Assembly: GCF_016757755.1 (NCBI RefSeq)
Contig: NZ_CP068437.1
Location: forward strand, 2,480,001 to 2,544,000
DNA: 64,000 nucleotides
Source: Shewanella sp. KX20019
GTDB lineage: Bacteria; Pseudomonadota; Gammaproteobacteria; Enterobacterales; Shewanellaceae
Direction: 5' to 3'
Under the pieces are notes generated by a model that was not told the DNA's origin, made no database searches, and saw only the letters and a program-made list of their open reading frames with translations. Positions within the stretch are counted from its first letter, which is position 1. Each line of letters begins with the position of its first letter. The position numbers were made by a program, and so were the translations under genes. Shown here piece by piece: positions 1 to 8,558 of the stretch.

Positions 1-1
1 T

Positions 2-3000
2 GACATTTCGGTTAAGCGGCCGGTCTTCGCTTCGGTTATCAGTATTCTGTTAATCATCTTCGGTTTAGTGGCATTTGAAAAGCTGCCACTACGAGAATAC
101 CCCAACATCGATCCTCCCGTTGTTTCTATTCAGACTAACTACCGCGGCGCGAGTGCTGCGGTTGTTGAAAGCCGAATTACTCAGCTTATTGAAGATAGAA
201 TTAGTGGTGTTGAAGGGATTAAACACATTAGTTCATCAAGCAGTGACGGTCGCTCTCGTGTCACCTTAGAGTTTGATGTTGGTAGAGACATTGAAGCTGC
301 TGCAAATGATGTTAGAGACCGAGTCTCGGGGCTGTTAAATAACCTTCCTGAAGAAGCAGAACCGCCAGAAGTACAAAAAGCCAATGGTGGTGATGAAGTT
401 ATTATGTGGCTCAATTTGGTCTCAGATCAAATGAATACATTGCAACTCACCGATTATGCCAGACGTTACCTAGTCGACCGTTTTTCTGTCATTGATGGCG
501 TGGCCAATATGCGTTTAGGCGGTGGTAAAGTCTATGCAATGCGAGTCTGGATCGATAGACAAGCGTTAGCCGCAAGAAACTTAACCGTTGCAGATATTGA
601 ATCAGCATTGAGATCGGAAAACGTTGAATTACCTGCTGGTAGCGTAGAGTCAAAAGAGCGTCATTTTACAGTAAGGCTAGAAAGAAGTTATCGAACCTCT
701 GATGACTTTGCTAATTTGGTACTTGCCGAGGGTGATGACGGTTACTTGATCAAGCTAGGTGATGTGGCAAAGGTCGAGATCGGTTCTGAAGAGGAGCGTA
801 TTACCTTCAGAGGCAACCGTGAAGCGATGATTGGTCTTGGCGTGTCTAAGCAATCGACTGCCAACACCTTAGATGTTGCACGGGCAGCTAATGCGTTAGT
901 TGATCAAATTAACCCGACGTTACCCGCTGGCATGGAGATAAAACGCTCCTATGACAGTTCGGTATTTATCGAAGCATCAGTAAAAGAGGTTTACCAAACA
1001 CTGTTTATCGCTATGACGTTGGTTATTGCGGTGATCTACCTGTTCTTAGGCAGTGTTCGTGCCATGCTCATTCCAGCCCTAACGGTACCCGTGTCGTTAA
1101 TGGCGACATTTATTGTGCTGTATGCATTGGGCTACACCATTAACTTGCTTACTCTATTGGCGATGATCCTCGCGATCGGCATGGTGGTTGATGACGCGAT
1201 TGTGGTACTTGAAAATATCCATAGGCGAATAGAAGAGGGTGATACACCGCTTAAAGCGGCATATCTGGGCGCTCGTGAAGTGGCATTTGCGGTTGTAGCC
1301 ACGACTTTAGTATTGGTGGCGGTGTTTATGCCCATTACCTTCCTAGAAGGCGATTTGGGTAAGCTATTTAAAGAGTTTGCAGTTGCCATGAGTGCCGCTG
1401 TCATTTTCTCTAGCATAGTGGCGCTGACGTTAAGTCCAATGATGTGCTCTAAAGTGCTCAAGCCTGCAGGTCAATCATCTTGGTTGGTAAGGCAAATAGA
1501 TAATGGCATGAACAAGCTATCGGCGGGGTATCGAGCGTGGCTTAGAAAGGCGATGTTGCATCCGTTTATCGTGTCGTCCTTTATTCTGGTTGCCTTAGTG
1601 AGTAGTGCTTACCTTGCAACTGAAGTTCCGCAAGAGTTTGCACCTAGAGAGGATCGAGGATCGATGTTCCTTATCGTCAATGGGCCTCAGGGGGCGAGCT
1701 TTGAATACATTGAATCTTATATGGATGAGATTGAAAACCGCTTGATGCCACTGGTCGACTCCGGTGAGATAAAGCGGTTATTGATCAGAGCGCCTCGTGG
1801 CTTTGGCCGTAGCGCTAACTTTTCTAACGGTATGGCGATCATCGTTTTAGAAGATTGGGCCGTAAGACGCAGCGCCTTCGATATTATCGGTGACATTCGC
1901 GGACGTTTATCTGACTTAGCAGGCGTGCGGGCCTTCCCTGTAATGCGCCAAGCATTTGGCCGCGGTGTGGGTAAACCGGTACAGTTTGTGCTGGGCGGGC
2001 CAAGCTATGATGAACTCGCTCGCTGGCGCGATATTATTATCGAAAAAGCGAAAGAGAACCCTAACCTTGTTGGGGTTGATCATGATTATAAAGAGACCAA
2101 GCCGCAACTTCGGGTAGTGATTGATAAAGATAGAGCCGCTGATCTTGGTGTGTCCATTTCACATATCGGTCGTACACTGGAGTCGATGTTAGGTTCAAGG
2201 CTGGTGACTACCTTTATGCGTGATGGCGAAGAGTATGACGTTATTATTGAAGGTAATCGTGACAATCAAAACACGGCAGAAGATCTGGAAAATATCTACG
2301 TACGTTCAGAACGTTCCCAAGCGCTTATTCCGTTGTCCAACCTCGTTAGCGTTGAAGAGTTCGCCGATGCGAGTCAACTCAATCGGTATAACCGCATGCG
2401 AGCCATCACCATTGAAGCTAACTTAGCCGATGGTTATAGTTTGGGAGAAGCGCTTGAGTATTTGAATGATCTTACTCATGAATATCTACCCGCTGAAGCC
2501 ATCGTCAGTTATAAGGGTCAGTCACTAGATTACCAAGATTCTGGTAACTCGATGTACTTTGTCTTTATCTTAGCGTTAGGAATAGTGTTCTTAGTGTTAG
2601 CGGCGCAGTTCGAAAGCTTTGTTCACCCAGTGGTGATAATGCTGACCGTTCCGCTAGCGACACTCGGTGCGTTAATCGGCTTATGGGTGACCGATCAAAG
2701 CCTCAATATCTATAGTCAAATAGGCATTATCATGTTGGTCGGTTTAGCGGCAAAGAACGGGATCTTAATTGTTGAATTTGCTAACCAACTTCGTGATAAA
2801 GGCGTTGAGTTTCAAAACGCAATTATCCAAGCCTCTAGCCAACGTTTACGCCCTATCTTAATGACAGGGATCACCACTGCTGCTGGTGCTATACCTTTGG
2901 TAATGGCTGAAGGTGCTGGCGCCGAAACCCGTTTTGTTATTGGCGTGGTGGTGTTATCAGGCATTAGTTTAGCGACTTTCTTTACGCTATTTGTTATTCC

Positions 3001-3082
3001 TGTCGCTTATTCATTACTAGCTAAAAATTCAGGCTCGCCAGAGATGGTTGCCCAACAACTTGAAAAAGAGTTGGCGGAGTAA
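2..3082 (+). CDS. RND-family multidrug efflux permease (HAE1/AcrB-like), 5' end missing
   Basis: Inner-membrane proton-driven exporter of the AcrB/MdtB/MexB family, which works with a periplasmic adaptor and an outer-membrane channel. The reading frame is open from base 2 and reads through SVKRPVFASVI, the usual RND N-terminus, so the true start lies only a few codons upstream of the window and the GTG at 68 is internal. About 1027 residues are present, near the family's full length. Two blocks of membrane segments flank large periplasmic loops. The TM4 motif GMVVDDAIVVLENIHRR carries the two proton-relay aspartates, and GLAAKNGILIVEFANQL carries the matching lysine in TM10. A strong hairpin terminator follows 31 bases after the stop. 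The adaptor gene is probably just upstream, outside the window. Substrate cannot be told. Confidence 0.93.
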   Translation, partial: DISVKRPVFASVISILLIIFGLVAFEKLPLREYPNIDPPVVSIQTNYRGASAAVVESRITQLIEDRISGVEGIKHISSSSSDGRSRVTLEFDVGRDIEAAANDVRDRVSGLLNNLPEEAEPPEVQKANGGDEVIMWLNLVSDQMNTLQLTDYARRYLVDRFSVIDGVANMRLGGGKVYAMRVWIDRQALAARNLTVADIESALRSENVELPAGSVESKERHFTVRLERSYRTSDDFANLVLAEGDDGYLIKLGDVAKVEIGSEEERITFRGNREAMIGLGVSKQSTANTLDVARAANALVDQINPTLPAGMEIKRSYDSSVFIEASVKEVYQTLFIAMTLVIAVIYLFLGSVRAMLIPALTVPVSLMATFIVLYALGYTINLLTLLAMILAIGMVVDDAIVVLENIHRRIEEGDTPLKAAYLGAREVAFAVVATTLVLVAVFMPITFLEGDLGKLFKEFAVAMSAAVIFSSIVALTLSPMMCSKVLKPAGQSSWLVRQIDNGMNKLSAGYRAWLRKAMLHPFIVSSFILVALVSSAYLATEVPQEFAPREDRGSMFLIVNGPQGASFEYIESYMDEIENRLMPLVDSGEIKRLLIRAPRGFGRSANFSNGMAIIVLEDWAVRRSAFDIIGDIRGRLSDLAGVRAFPVMRQAFGRGVGKPVQFVLGGPSYDELARWRDIIIEKAKENPNLVGVDHDYKETKPQLRVVIDKDRAADLGVSISHIGRTLESMLGSRLVTTFMRDGEEYDVIIEGNRDNQNTAEDLENIYVRSERSQALIPLSNLVSVEEFADASQLNRYNRMRAITIEANLADGYSLGEALEYLNDLTHEYLPAEAIVSYKGQSLDYQDSGNSMYFVFILALGIVFLVLAAQFESFVHPVVIMLTVPLATLGALIGLWVTDQSLNIYSQIGIIMLVGLAAKNGILIVEFANQLRDKGVEFQNAIIQASSQRLRPILMTGITTAAGAIPLVMAEGAGAETRFVIGVVVLSGISLATFFTLFVIPVAYSLLAKNSGSPEMVAQQLEKELAE

Positions 3083-3112
3083 GTGATTTAACTGAATATA
3101 AAAATGGATAAC

Positions 3113-3139
3113 AAAAAAGGCGCTATAAGCGCCTTTTTT
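3113..3139. terminator. bidirectional rho-independent terminator
   Basis: GGCGCT-ATA-AGCGCC stem flanked by six A and six T residues. It sits between the 3' ends of the efflux pump (+) and the DUF2897 gene (-), so it can serve both. Confidence 0.85.
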
Positions 3140-3184
3140 ATTGTTTGAATTTAGCTGAGCTATAACCAAAAGTGGAGGCCAAAT

Positions 3185-3379
3185 TTACTGCGGCTTATCA
3201 CCTTTATCATCTTGCTCTTTTGGTTCATTCTGACCGGTTGAATCTGTTGATTTAGGTTTTTTATGATCTTTACCAAACTGCGGCATCTTGTATTTAGCAC
3301 TGTACTTGAGCACGGCTAAATTACTGGCGATAACACCAATCACCAATAAAATAAGTAAGCCAACTTCTAAATCAGACAT
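3185..3379 (-). CDS. DUF2897-like small membrane protein
   Basis: A 64-residue protein with one N-terminal membrane helix (about residues 6-25, LLILLVIGVIASNLAVL). A short basic segment follows, then a highly charged tail rich in Lys, Asp and Glu (about residues 36-64). It resembles the DUF2897 family of small proteins from Shewanella and Vibrio, whose function is unknown; the family call is from memory of its shape and motif (NLAVLKYSAKYKMPQFG). It starts 15 bases after kdsB ends, so it is probably co-transcribed as the last gene of the Kdo8N operon, though a link to LPS is only positional. Confidence 0.6.
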   Translation of the reverse strand: MSDLEVGLLILLVIGVIASNLAVLKYSAKYKMPQFGKDHKKPKSTDSTGQNEPKEQDDKGDKPQ

Positions 3380-3394
3380 CTTGTCACCTTCTAG

Positions 3395-4132
3395 TTAATC
3401 AACCGCTAAACGAGATTCACAGATACGAATATCTTCAGGTGTATCAACTTCAGGCGAGTCAAAAGCGCTAATGGCAACTTTGATTCTGTATCCATGTTCA
3501 AGGGCGCGCAATTGCTCTAGCTTTTCTAAGTCTTCTAATCGACCGAGTGGCAGCTTGGCAAACGTATGCACGAACTTACGTGTGTAAGCGTACACGCCTA
3601 AGTGTTTATACACTGGATAATCGTCGGTATCGCGGCCAAAAGGAATGCGCGCGCGTGAGAAATACAATGCATTAAACTCATTGTCGAATACCAGTTTTAC
3701 ATGTTTCGGATCGTTGAGCTCTTCCTCTTCGGTAATTTGAAAACCGAGAGTTGCCATTCCGAACTCACCTGGGTGACGTTCAAAAAGACTAATTATTTGT
3801 TCGATAGAGATAGGATCGATCAGCGGCTGGTCGCCTTGTAAATTAACGACTAAATCATCTTCTGCAAGACCTAACTGCGTAATCGCATCTTCAATGCGGT
3901 CGGTGCCAGAAGCGGCCTCTATACTTGTCATGATAACCTTACCACCGAAACCTTCGACAGCATCTTTAATGCGTTCGTCATCGGTTGCGACGTAGATATC
4001 TTTAAGCCCTTTTGCTAACGATGCACGCTCGTAAACATGCTGGATCATTGGTTTTCCGTTAATTGGCGCCAGTGGCTTGCCAGGAAAACGACTTGAGCCG
4101 TATCGAGCAGGGATCAACAAGGTTACATTCAT
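3395..4132 (-). CDS. kdsB: 8-amino-3,8-dideoxy-manno-octulosonate cytidylyltransferase
   Basis: Activates the LPS core sugar Kdo, here probably its 8-amino form, to the CMP-sugar in the cytoplasm. The 245-residue length and the N-terminal nucleotide-binding motif LIPARYGSSRFPGKPL (residues 6-21) are typical of KdsB. Two conserved spots differ from the E. coli enzyme: RADHQSGTER is replaced by SIEAASGTDR (residues 70-79), and QGDEP by QGDQP (99-103). Because kdnB and kdnA lie directly upstream on the same strand, this is the Shewanella-type KdsB that prefers Kdo8N; that preference is established for S. oneidensis and inferred here. A hairpin separates it from kdnB. Confidence 0.9.
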   Translation of the reverse strand: MNVTLLIPARYGSSRFPGKPLAPINGKPMIQHVYERASLAKGLKDIYVATDDERIKDAVEGFGGKVIMTSIEAASGTDRIEDAITQLGLAEDDLVVNLQGDQPLIDPISIEQIISLFERHPGEFGMATLGFQITEEEELNDPKHVKLVFDNEFNALYFSRARIPFGRDTDDYPVYKHLGVYAYTRKFVHTFAKLPLGRLEDLEKLEQLRALEHGYRIKVAISAFDSPEVDTPEDIRICESRLAVD

Positions 4133-4155
4133 TCAATTTACCTAATAATAAAATT

Positions 4156-4181
4156 AATGGGCTTCTGTTTAGAAGCCCATT
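4156..4181 (-). terminator. hairpin between kdnB and kdsB (attenuator or terminator)
   Basis: Ten-base perfect stem ATGGGCTTCT/AGAAGCCCAT with loop GTTT, extended by one A-T pair, 19 bases after the kdnB stop. On the minus strand it is followed by TTAATTTT, a weak T tract, so partial termination or mRNA end protection is more likely than a full stop. Confidence 0.6.
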
Positions 4182-4199
4182 TAGCCTCCAAAAGAGGGA

Positions 4200-5270
4200 T
4201 TAGATACGACGGAATAACTTAGTCAGCATTTCGTCTGTTACTTTCTCTTCCCAGCCTGCGCCATAAACATTGTCCCAAAGTGGCCCCATGCTCTTAGTGA
4301 CCGCAACCATTTTCGCAATAGTTTCATCTGGCAAGTCTTTACAGATATTCTTAGGTAGGACGATGTTATGTGTATCCATCATCTTACGGAACTCTATTAC
4401 GCCTTCAGGATAGAACTCTTCAAGTACGTCGAATGCTAAGCAGTTACCGATACCATGATGATAACCCAGTACATAGCCTAACCCGTAAGAAACCGCATGA
4501 CATGCGCCTACCTGGCTATAAGCAATGCTCATTCCACCCATGTAAGATGCCATCATTAGCTTGTCATCTTTCTCTTCATGGTTGTCAATAAACACTTCAC
4601 GACAAAGATCCATCGACTTTTCAGCGAATGCTTTAGCGAATTCGTTTAAGTAGGTACCTTCCAATGACTCAACACAGTGGATATAGCAATCCATACCGGT
4701 GTAGAACCACTGATCTGTTGGTACGCCGGCAATGAGTTCAGAGTCCATGATGATCTGATCAAATACTGTGTAGTCAGAGTTTAGGCCAAGTTTACGCACG
4801 GGTCCGCAGAGTACTGCTGTACGAGATGCTTCAGCACCAGTACCCGATACTGTTGGAATACCAATATGATGAATAGCTGGATTTTTTATTAAATCCCATC
4901 CTTGATATGCAGCACTGCCGCCTTCATTGGTTAGCATTAACGCAACCGCTTTAGCTAAATCAAGGGTAGAACCGCCACCAAGACCGATAACGCTAACCGG
5001 AAGCTTAGTGTTAAATGCTTGTACTTGCTCAGTAAGTGCATCGACTTGAACCGTTGTAGGCTCATCATCTACATTAACGTAGATAAGCAGATCGTGTGCT
5101 TTTGCCGGTACACGGCCACTTAGAGGCTTATCTTGATGTACATCGTCGACTAAAAAGACCACGAAATCGTCTTCATTTTTGCGCTCTTCAGCGAGAACAG
5201 TATCTAGCTGTACAAAAGATCCGCGACCAAAAATCATTTTTGGTACACATTTGAAATTTTTAAAACTCAT
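4200..5270 (-). CDS. kdnB: 3-deoxy-manno-octulosonate 8-oxidase
   Basis: Metal-dependent alcohol dehydrogenase that oxidises the C8 hydroxyl of Kdo to an aldehyde, first step of Kdo8N synthesis. The 356-residue sequence shows the iron-ADH fold: nucleotide-binding GLGGGSTLDLAK (residues 96-107), the PTVSGTGAEAS segment (139-149), and metal ligands D194 and H198 in GMDCYIHCVE, H258 in ACHAVSYGLG and H271/H272 in YHHGIGN. It sits between kdnA and kdsB, the arrangement known from S. oneidensis, which is the main ground for naming this substrate rather than a simple alcohol. Confidence 0.9.
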   Translation of the reverse strand: MSFKNFKCVPKMIFGRGSFVQLDTVLAEERKNEDDFVVFLVDDVHQDKPLSGRVPAKAHDLLIYVNVDDEPTTVQVDALTEQVQAFNTKLPVSVIGLGGGSTLDLAKAVALMLTNEGGSAAYQGWDLIKNPAIHHIGIPTVSGTGAEASRTAVLCGPVRKLGLNSDYTVFDQIIMDSELIAGVPTDQWFYTGMDCYIHCVESLEGTYLNEFAKAFAEKSMDLCREVFIDNHEEKDDKLMMASYMGGMSIAYSQVGACHAVSYGLGYVLGYHHGIGNCLAFDVLEEFYPEGVIEFRKMMDTHNIVLPKNICKDLPDETIAKMVAVTKSMGPLWDNVYGAGWEEKVTDEMLTKLFRRI

Positions 5271-5352
5271 TACAACATTCTCCGTTGAGATTATTACTGT
5301 AAAAAGTGCAGTCGGATTATAATAATCAATCCGACGGCGAATTAAATTCTAT

Positions 5353-6567
5353 TTAAGCGAATGCGCGCTTAATGTTCGCAATACGCTGGCTTATCTCTTC
5401 TTCAGTCCAAGAAAGCTTGATCAACATAGAGATAGTACGACTCATGATTGCGTCAGATTTAGGCATTGACACTTTAGTATAATCAGGTCGATCTTCGATT
5501 AATGTGATCGGCAGAGCGGCAGGGGACTTAAGCTCTTGGATATGCTTCCAATTGTTTAGGTAATGCCAGTTATTGATATACCAGTAGAAACAACCATCAA
5601 CGCCATTTTCAGCCAGTTTCTTGTTAATCTCGATAGTACGGGCTTCCGTTGGCATAAAGAAGGTTAAGAAACCTGCTGAATCGCCTTCTGGATCTGGTAG
5701 TTCACGGAAAGTAACTTCTGTGATATCGGCCATCGCATCTTTGATGACTTTCTTATTGGTACGTTGAATATCAACGATTTTATCCAGCTTACGCAGTTGC
5801 GCTAAGCCCATCGCTGAGTTCATTTCTGAGATACGGAAGTTCAAACCCATCATAGGGTGACCTTCAGCGCCGCGATCGTTACCTACATGGTCGTGACCAT
5901 GGTCAGAGAACATGTGCGCGTTGTTGTATATGGTTTCGTTATTAGTGATTACTGCTCCGCCTTCACCACAGGTGATGGTTTTAACAGAATCAAAAGAGTA
6001 GCAACCTACATCACCGATGGTACCAAGAGCCTGACCTTTATAGCTGGCGCCGATTGCTTGGCAAGCATCTTCAAGAATAATCAGGTTATGCTTAGCACAA
6101 ACGGCTTTAATCTCATCCATCTTGCCCATAGAACCACACATCTGAACAAGGTTAATTGCCTTAGTCTTAGGTGTGATAACGGCTTCAATGCCTTCAGGAG
6201 ATAGACACAATGTTTCATCGATCTCTGCAAAAATAGGAACTGCACCGGCCATGAAAACAGCTTCAACTGAAGCGACAAAAGTGAATGGCGGTACAATGAC
6301 TTCGTCGCCGGCACCAATACCCGCAGCTGCCATCGCAGTTTGTAGAGCGGCAGTACCGCTTGATACTAGGTGAGCATGCTTTGCGTTCATTTTCTCGCAA
6401 AGTAGGGCTTCCATCTCACGAGTCTTCCAACGATCATTGCGCATATGATCGAAGTTATAACGGAATGTAAAACCATTATCCATTACATCTGCAACTTCCT
6501 GCTTCTCTTCAGGACCAAATAATTCAAAACCAGGCATGGAAATTTCCTTAGAATTCACTGCGCTCAT
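5353..6567 (-). CDS. kdnA: Kdo8N transaminase (DegT/DnrJ/EryC1/StrS family)
   Basis: PLP-dependent sugar aminotransferase that converts the 8-aldehyde made by KdnB into 8-amino-3,8-dideoxy-manno-octulosonate, with glutamate as the usual amino donor. The 404 residues contain the family landmarks SSGTAALQTA (69-78), VPPFTFVAS (92-100), LEDACQAIGASY (165-176) and the internal-aldimine lysine K196 in FDSVKTITCGEGG. It is the first gene of the minus-strand operon kdnA-kdnB-kdsB-DUF2897. Kdo8N makes the lipid A-core linkage more acid-stable and changes charge near the membrane, as known for Shewanella. Confidence 0.92.
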   Translation of the reverse strand: MSAVNSKEISMPGFELFGPEEKQEVADVMDNGFTFRYNFDHMRNDRWKTREMEALLCEKMNAKHAHLVSSGTAALQTAMAAAGIGAGDEVIVPPFTFVASVEAVFMAGAVPIFAEIDETLCLSPEGIEAVITPKTKAINLVQMCGSMGKMDEIKAVCAKHNLIILEDACQAIGASYKGQALGTIGDVGCYSFDSVKTITCGEGGAVITNNETIYNNAHMFSDHGHDHVGNDRGAEGHPMMGLNFRISEMNSAMGLAQLRKLDKIVDIQRTNKKVIKDAMADITEVTFRELPDPEGDSAGFLTFFMPTEARTIEINKKLAENGVDGCFYWYINNWHYLNNWKHIQELKSPAALPITLIEDRPDYTKVSMPKSDAIMSRTISMLIKLSWTEEEISQRIANIKRAFA

Positions 6568-6866
6568 AAGCGCTAAAAATAACTAATGGATTATAACTGT
6601 GATATGGGGGTAACTGCGAGATTTCTTAGCAATTATCTACTGATTAATGCTAATTACAGCCAATTATGACGGATTTATGGCTTATCAATGTGGATGTTTT
6701 GTTTGTAAGAGTTACCGCCGCGGCTTTAAGCTTGACTGAGAATCAGCTCTGATAGGCTAAAAACCATAAATAGAGCATCGTTGTCTATTGTGAGCTGGCT
6801 GTGTAAAGAAAATAAAAAAGGCTATCAGCCCGGAGAGCTGATAGCCTGTATTTGATAAAAAATACC
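6568..6866. other. intergenic region upstream of kdnA
   Basis: About 300 bases between kdnA and the carbonic anhydrase gene. It should hold the kdnA promoter (minus strand) and holds the carbonic anhydrase terminator near 6814-6847. I see no further gene or repeat. Confidence 0.6.
6814..6847 (-). terminator. rho-independent terminator of the carbonic anhydrase gene
   Basis: Ten-base stem GGCTATCAGC/GCTGATAGCC (6820-6829 with 6837-6846), followed on the minus strand by six T residues, about 20 bases after the stop codon. Confidence 0.85.
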
Positions 6867-7481
6867 TTAGTCTTTATTGAGTTCGCTATCTTGGTTTATC
6901 GTAACATCGAGATCCGACAGTAGCCCATTCTCGACACTATAGATCCAACCATGAATCGCCACTTCTTGGCCTCTATGCCATGCTTCCTGGACTATCGTGG
7001 TGCTGCGAACGTTATCGACTTGCTCCATCACGTTGAGCTCACATAGTCTGTCAAAACGTTCAGTTGCATCCATCTCTGATAAAGTCTCTTTATGCAGACG
7101 GTGAATATCACGAATATGACCTAACCAATTATCAATTAGTCCAAGTCTTTCTGTGCCCATCGCGGCTTTAACACCACCGCAACCATAATGTCCAACCACC
7201 ATGATATGTTTTACTTTTAACACATCGACGGCATATTGAAGTACCGAAAGACAGTTTAGATCGGTATGAATAACCATGTTGGCTATATTACGATGTACAA
7301 ACACTTCGCCAGGCATTAAATCAATGATTTGATTAGACGGGACTCTACTGTCAGAGCAACCAATCCACAAATATTCGGGATTTTGCTGTTTAGCTAATTG
7401 TTCAAAAAATTTGGGGTCTTCTTCGAGAATGCGCTCAGCCCAGCGTTTGTTATTGTCAAAAAGTGGTTTAAGTAATTTCAT
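6867..7481 (-). CDS. can: beta-class carbonic anhydrase
   Basis: Zinc enzyme interconverting CO2 and bicarbonate, supplying bicarbonate for carboxylases. The 204-residue protein has the full active site of the type II (Can/Cab) beta class: C42, D44 and R46 in GCSDSRVPSN, and H98 and C101 in GHYGCGGV. Length and spacing match E. coli Can (C42/D44/H98/C101). No signal peptide, so cytoplasmic. It appears to be a single-gene unit with its own terminator, and a long palindrome lies upstream (7575-7611). Confidence 0.94.
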   Translation of the reverse strand: MKLLKPLFDNNKRWAERILEEDPKFFEQLAKQQNPEYLWIGCSDSRVPSNQIIDLMPGEVFVHRNIANMVIHTDLNCLSVLQYAVDVLKVKHIMVVGHYGCGGVKAAMGTERLGLIDNWLGHIRDIHRLHKETLSEMDATERFDRLCELNVMEQVDNVRSTTIVQEAWHRGQEVAIHGWIYSVENGLLSDLDVTINQDSELNKD

Positions 7482-7574
7482 TCTGCTCTTATTTTCAGTC
7501 AGTTAACTAGAATGTTTATGCAAGCCAAGCATACCATCTATTGATAGTCTTGCTGGTCTATTCAGTCATTGTTG

Positions 7575-7611
7575 TTTGTGTTCTACCATTTGTAAAATAG
7601 TAGAACACAAA
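7575..7611. repeat. 12-bp perfect inverted repeat upstream of can
   Basis: TTTGTGTTCTAC at 7575-7586 is exactly complementary to GTAGAACACAAA at 7600-7611, with a 13-base loop. It lies between the 3' end of the alpha/beta hydrolase gene and the can start. Neither strand has a T run after it, so it is not a standard terminator. A second imperfect palindrome lies at 7640-7660 (TCACG...CGTGA). Confidence 0.7.
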
Positions 7612-7675
7612 GCTTAACTGGTTGTTAAATAATGTTGCGTCACGGTAATTATTATCGTGATTGCCTCATTAAGCA

Positions 7676-8506
7676 CTAATTTGTTGCTGTAAGAAACTCA
7701 ATGAGATGCTGATTTACGAACTCTGGCTGCTCTAAAGTGGAGATATGACCCGCATCAGGAATATGAACAAATTTGCTGCCATCAATGGCATCGTGCATCA
7801 AATAACTCTCCAAAACAGAACGGGCTTTATCTTGCACACCGGCCATTATCAAACAAGGTAAAGTCAAATTTTCGACCTCTTCTAACGTATCTCGGCGTCC
7901 AAAAATCATCTTACCCAAACGATATAGACTGTCTATTTGCTCATTGCTTATATGGGCTAATGCTAAGTCAAACTGCTCAACAAGTAGGGGGGTTGCCTTG
8001 TCTGCAAAAAACAGCGGGATAATGGCTGCCCGCAGTGCTGGAGATATTGCTTGTTCATGCTTTATGACATCAAGCATGGCGTAGTACTTGTCGCGGGTGA
8101 TCTCGGGTTCGAAGCCGATAAAACTATTGAGCATGACTAAACGTTTAACCCGAGCTGGTGCAAGTAGCGCAAGTTCAGCTCCCCACATAGCGCCAACAGA
8201 TAAGCCAATAATAGAAAATTCACTAACCTCTAAAGCATCCATTAGAGTGAGCATTTGCGCTGATATGTCGCGTAAATTACGGGTTTTCGATGGCATTGCA
8301 GTTGATAAACCATGACCCCATAGGTCAGGTACAATACAGCGGTATTGTTGGCTTAAAAGTTCAATCTGCGGCGCCCACATATGCGCGTCCCACAGGTAAC
8401 TGTGACCAAATAAAAGCACTGGTCCTTGGCCGATATCAATATAGCTAATGGTTTGTTCATCGATGCTGTATTGCTGTCTATGGCTGGCAAAATCTAGATT
8501 TTTCAC
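7676..8506 (-). CDS. alpha/beta-fold hydrolase
   Basis: A 276-residue cytoplasmic serine hydrolase of the AB_hydrolase_1 family. The oxyanion region LLFGHSYLWD (31-40), the nucleophile elbow GLSVG with S103, and a C-terminal histidine in PDAGHISTLEQP complete the catalytic pattern. The closest general shape is that of 3-oxoadipate enol-lactonase and BioH-like esterases, but the substrate cannot be read from sequence. It follows the M15 peptidase gene by 52 bases on the same strand and may be the last gene of the yffB-dapE operon. Confidence 0.82.
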   Translation of the reverse strand: MKNLDFASHRQQYSIDEQTISYIDIGQGPVLLFGHSYLWDAHMWAPQIELLSQQYRCIVPDLWGHGLSTAMPSKTRNLRDISAQMLTLMDALEVSEFSIIGLSVGAMWGAELALLAPARVKRLVMLNSFIGFEPEITRDKYYAMLDVIKHEQAISPALRAAIIPLFFADKATPLLVEQFDLALAHISNEQIDSLYRLGKMIFGRRDTLEEVENLTLPCLIMAGVQDKARSVLESYLMHDAIDGSKFVHIPDAGHISTLEQPEFVNQHLIEFLTATN

Positions 8507-8558
8507 GGATTATTCTCTGTCAATTGTGACGTTATTTGTTATTAATACTGATAGATGA

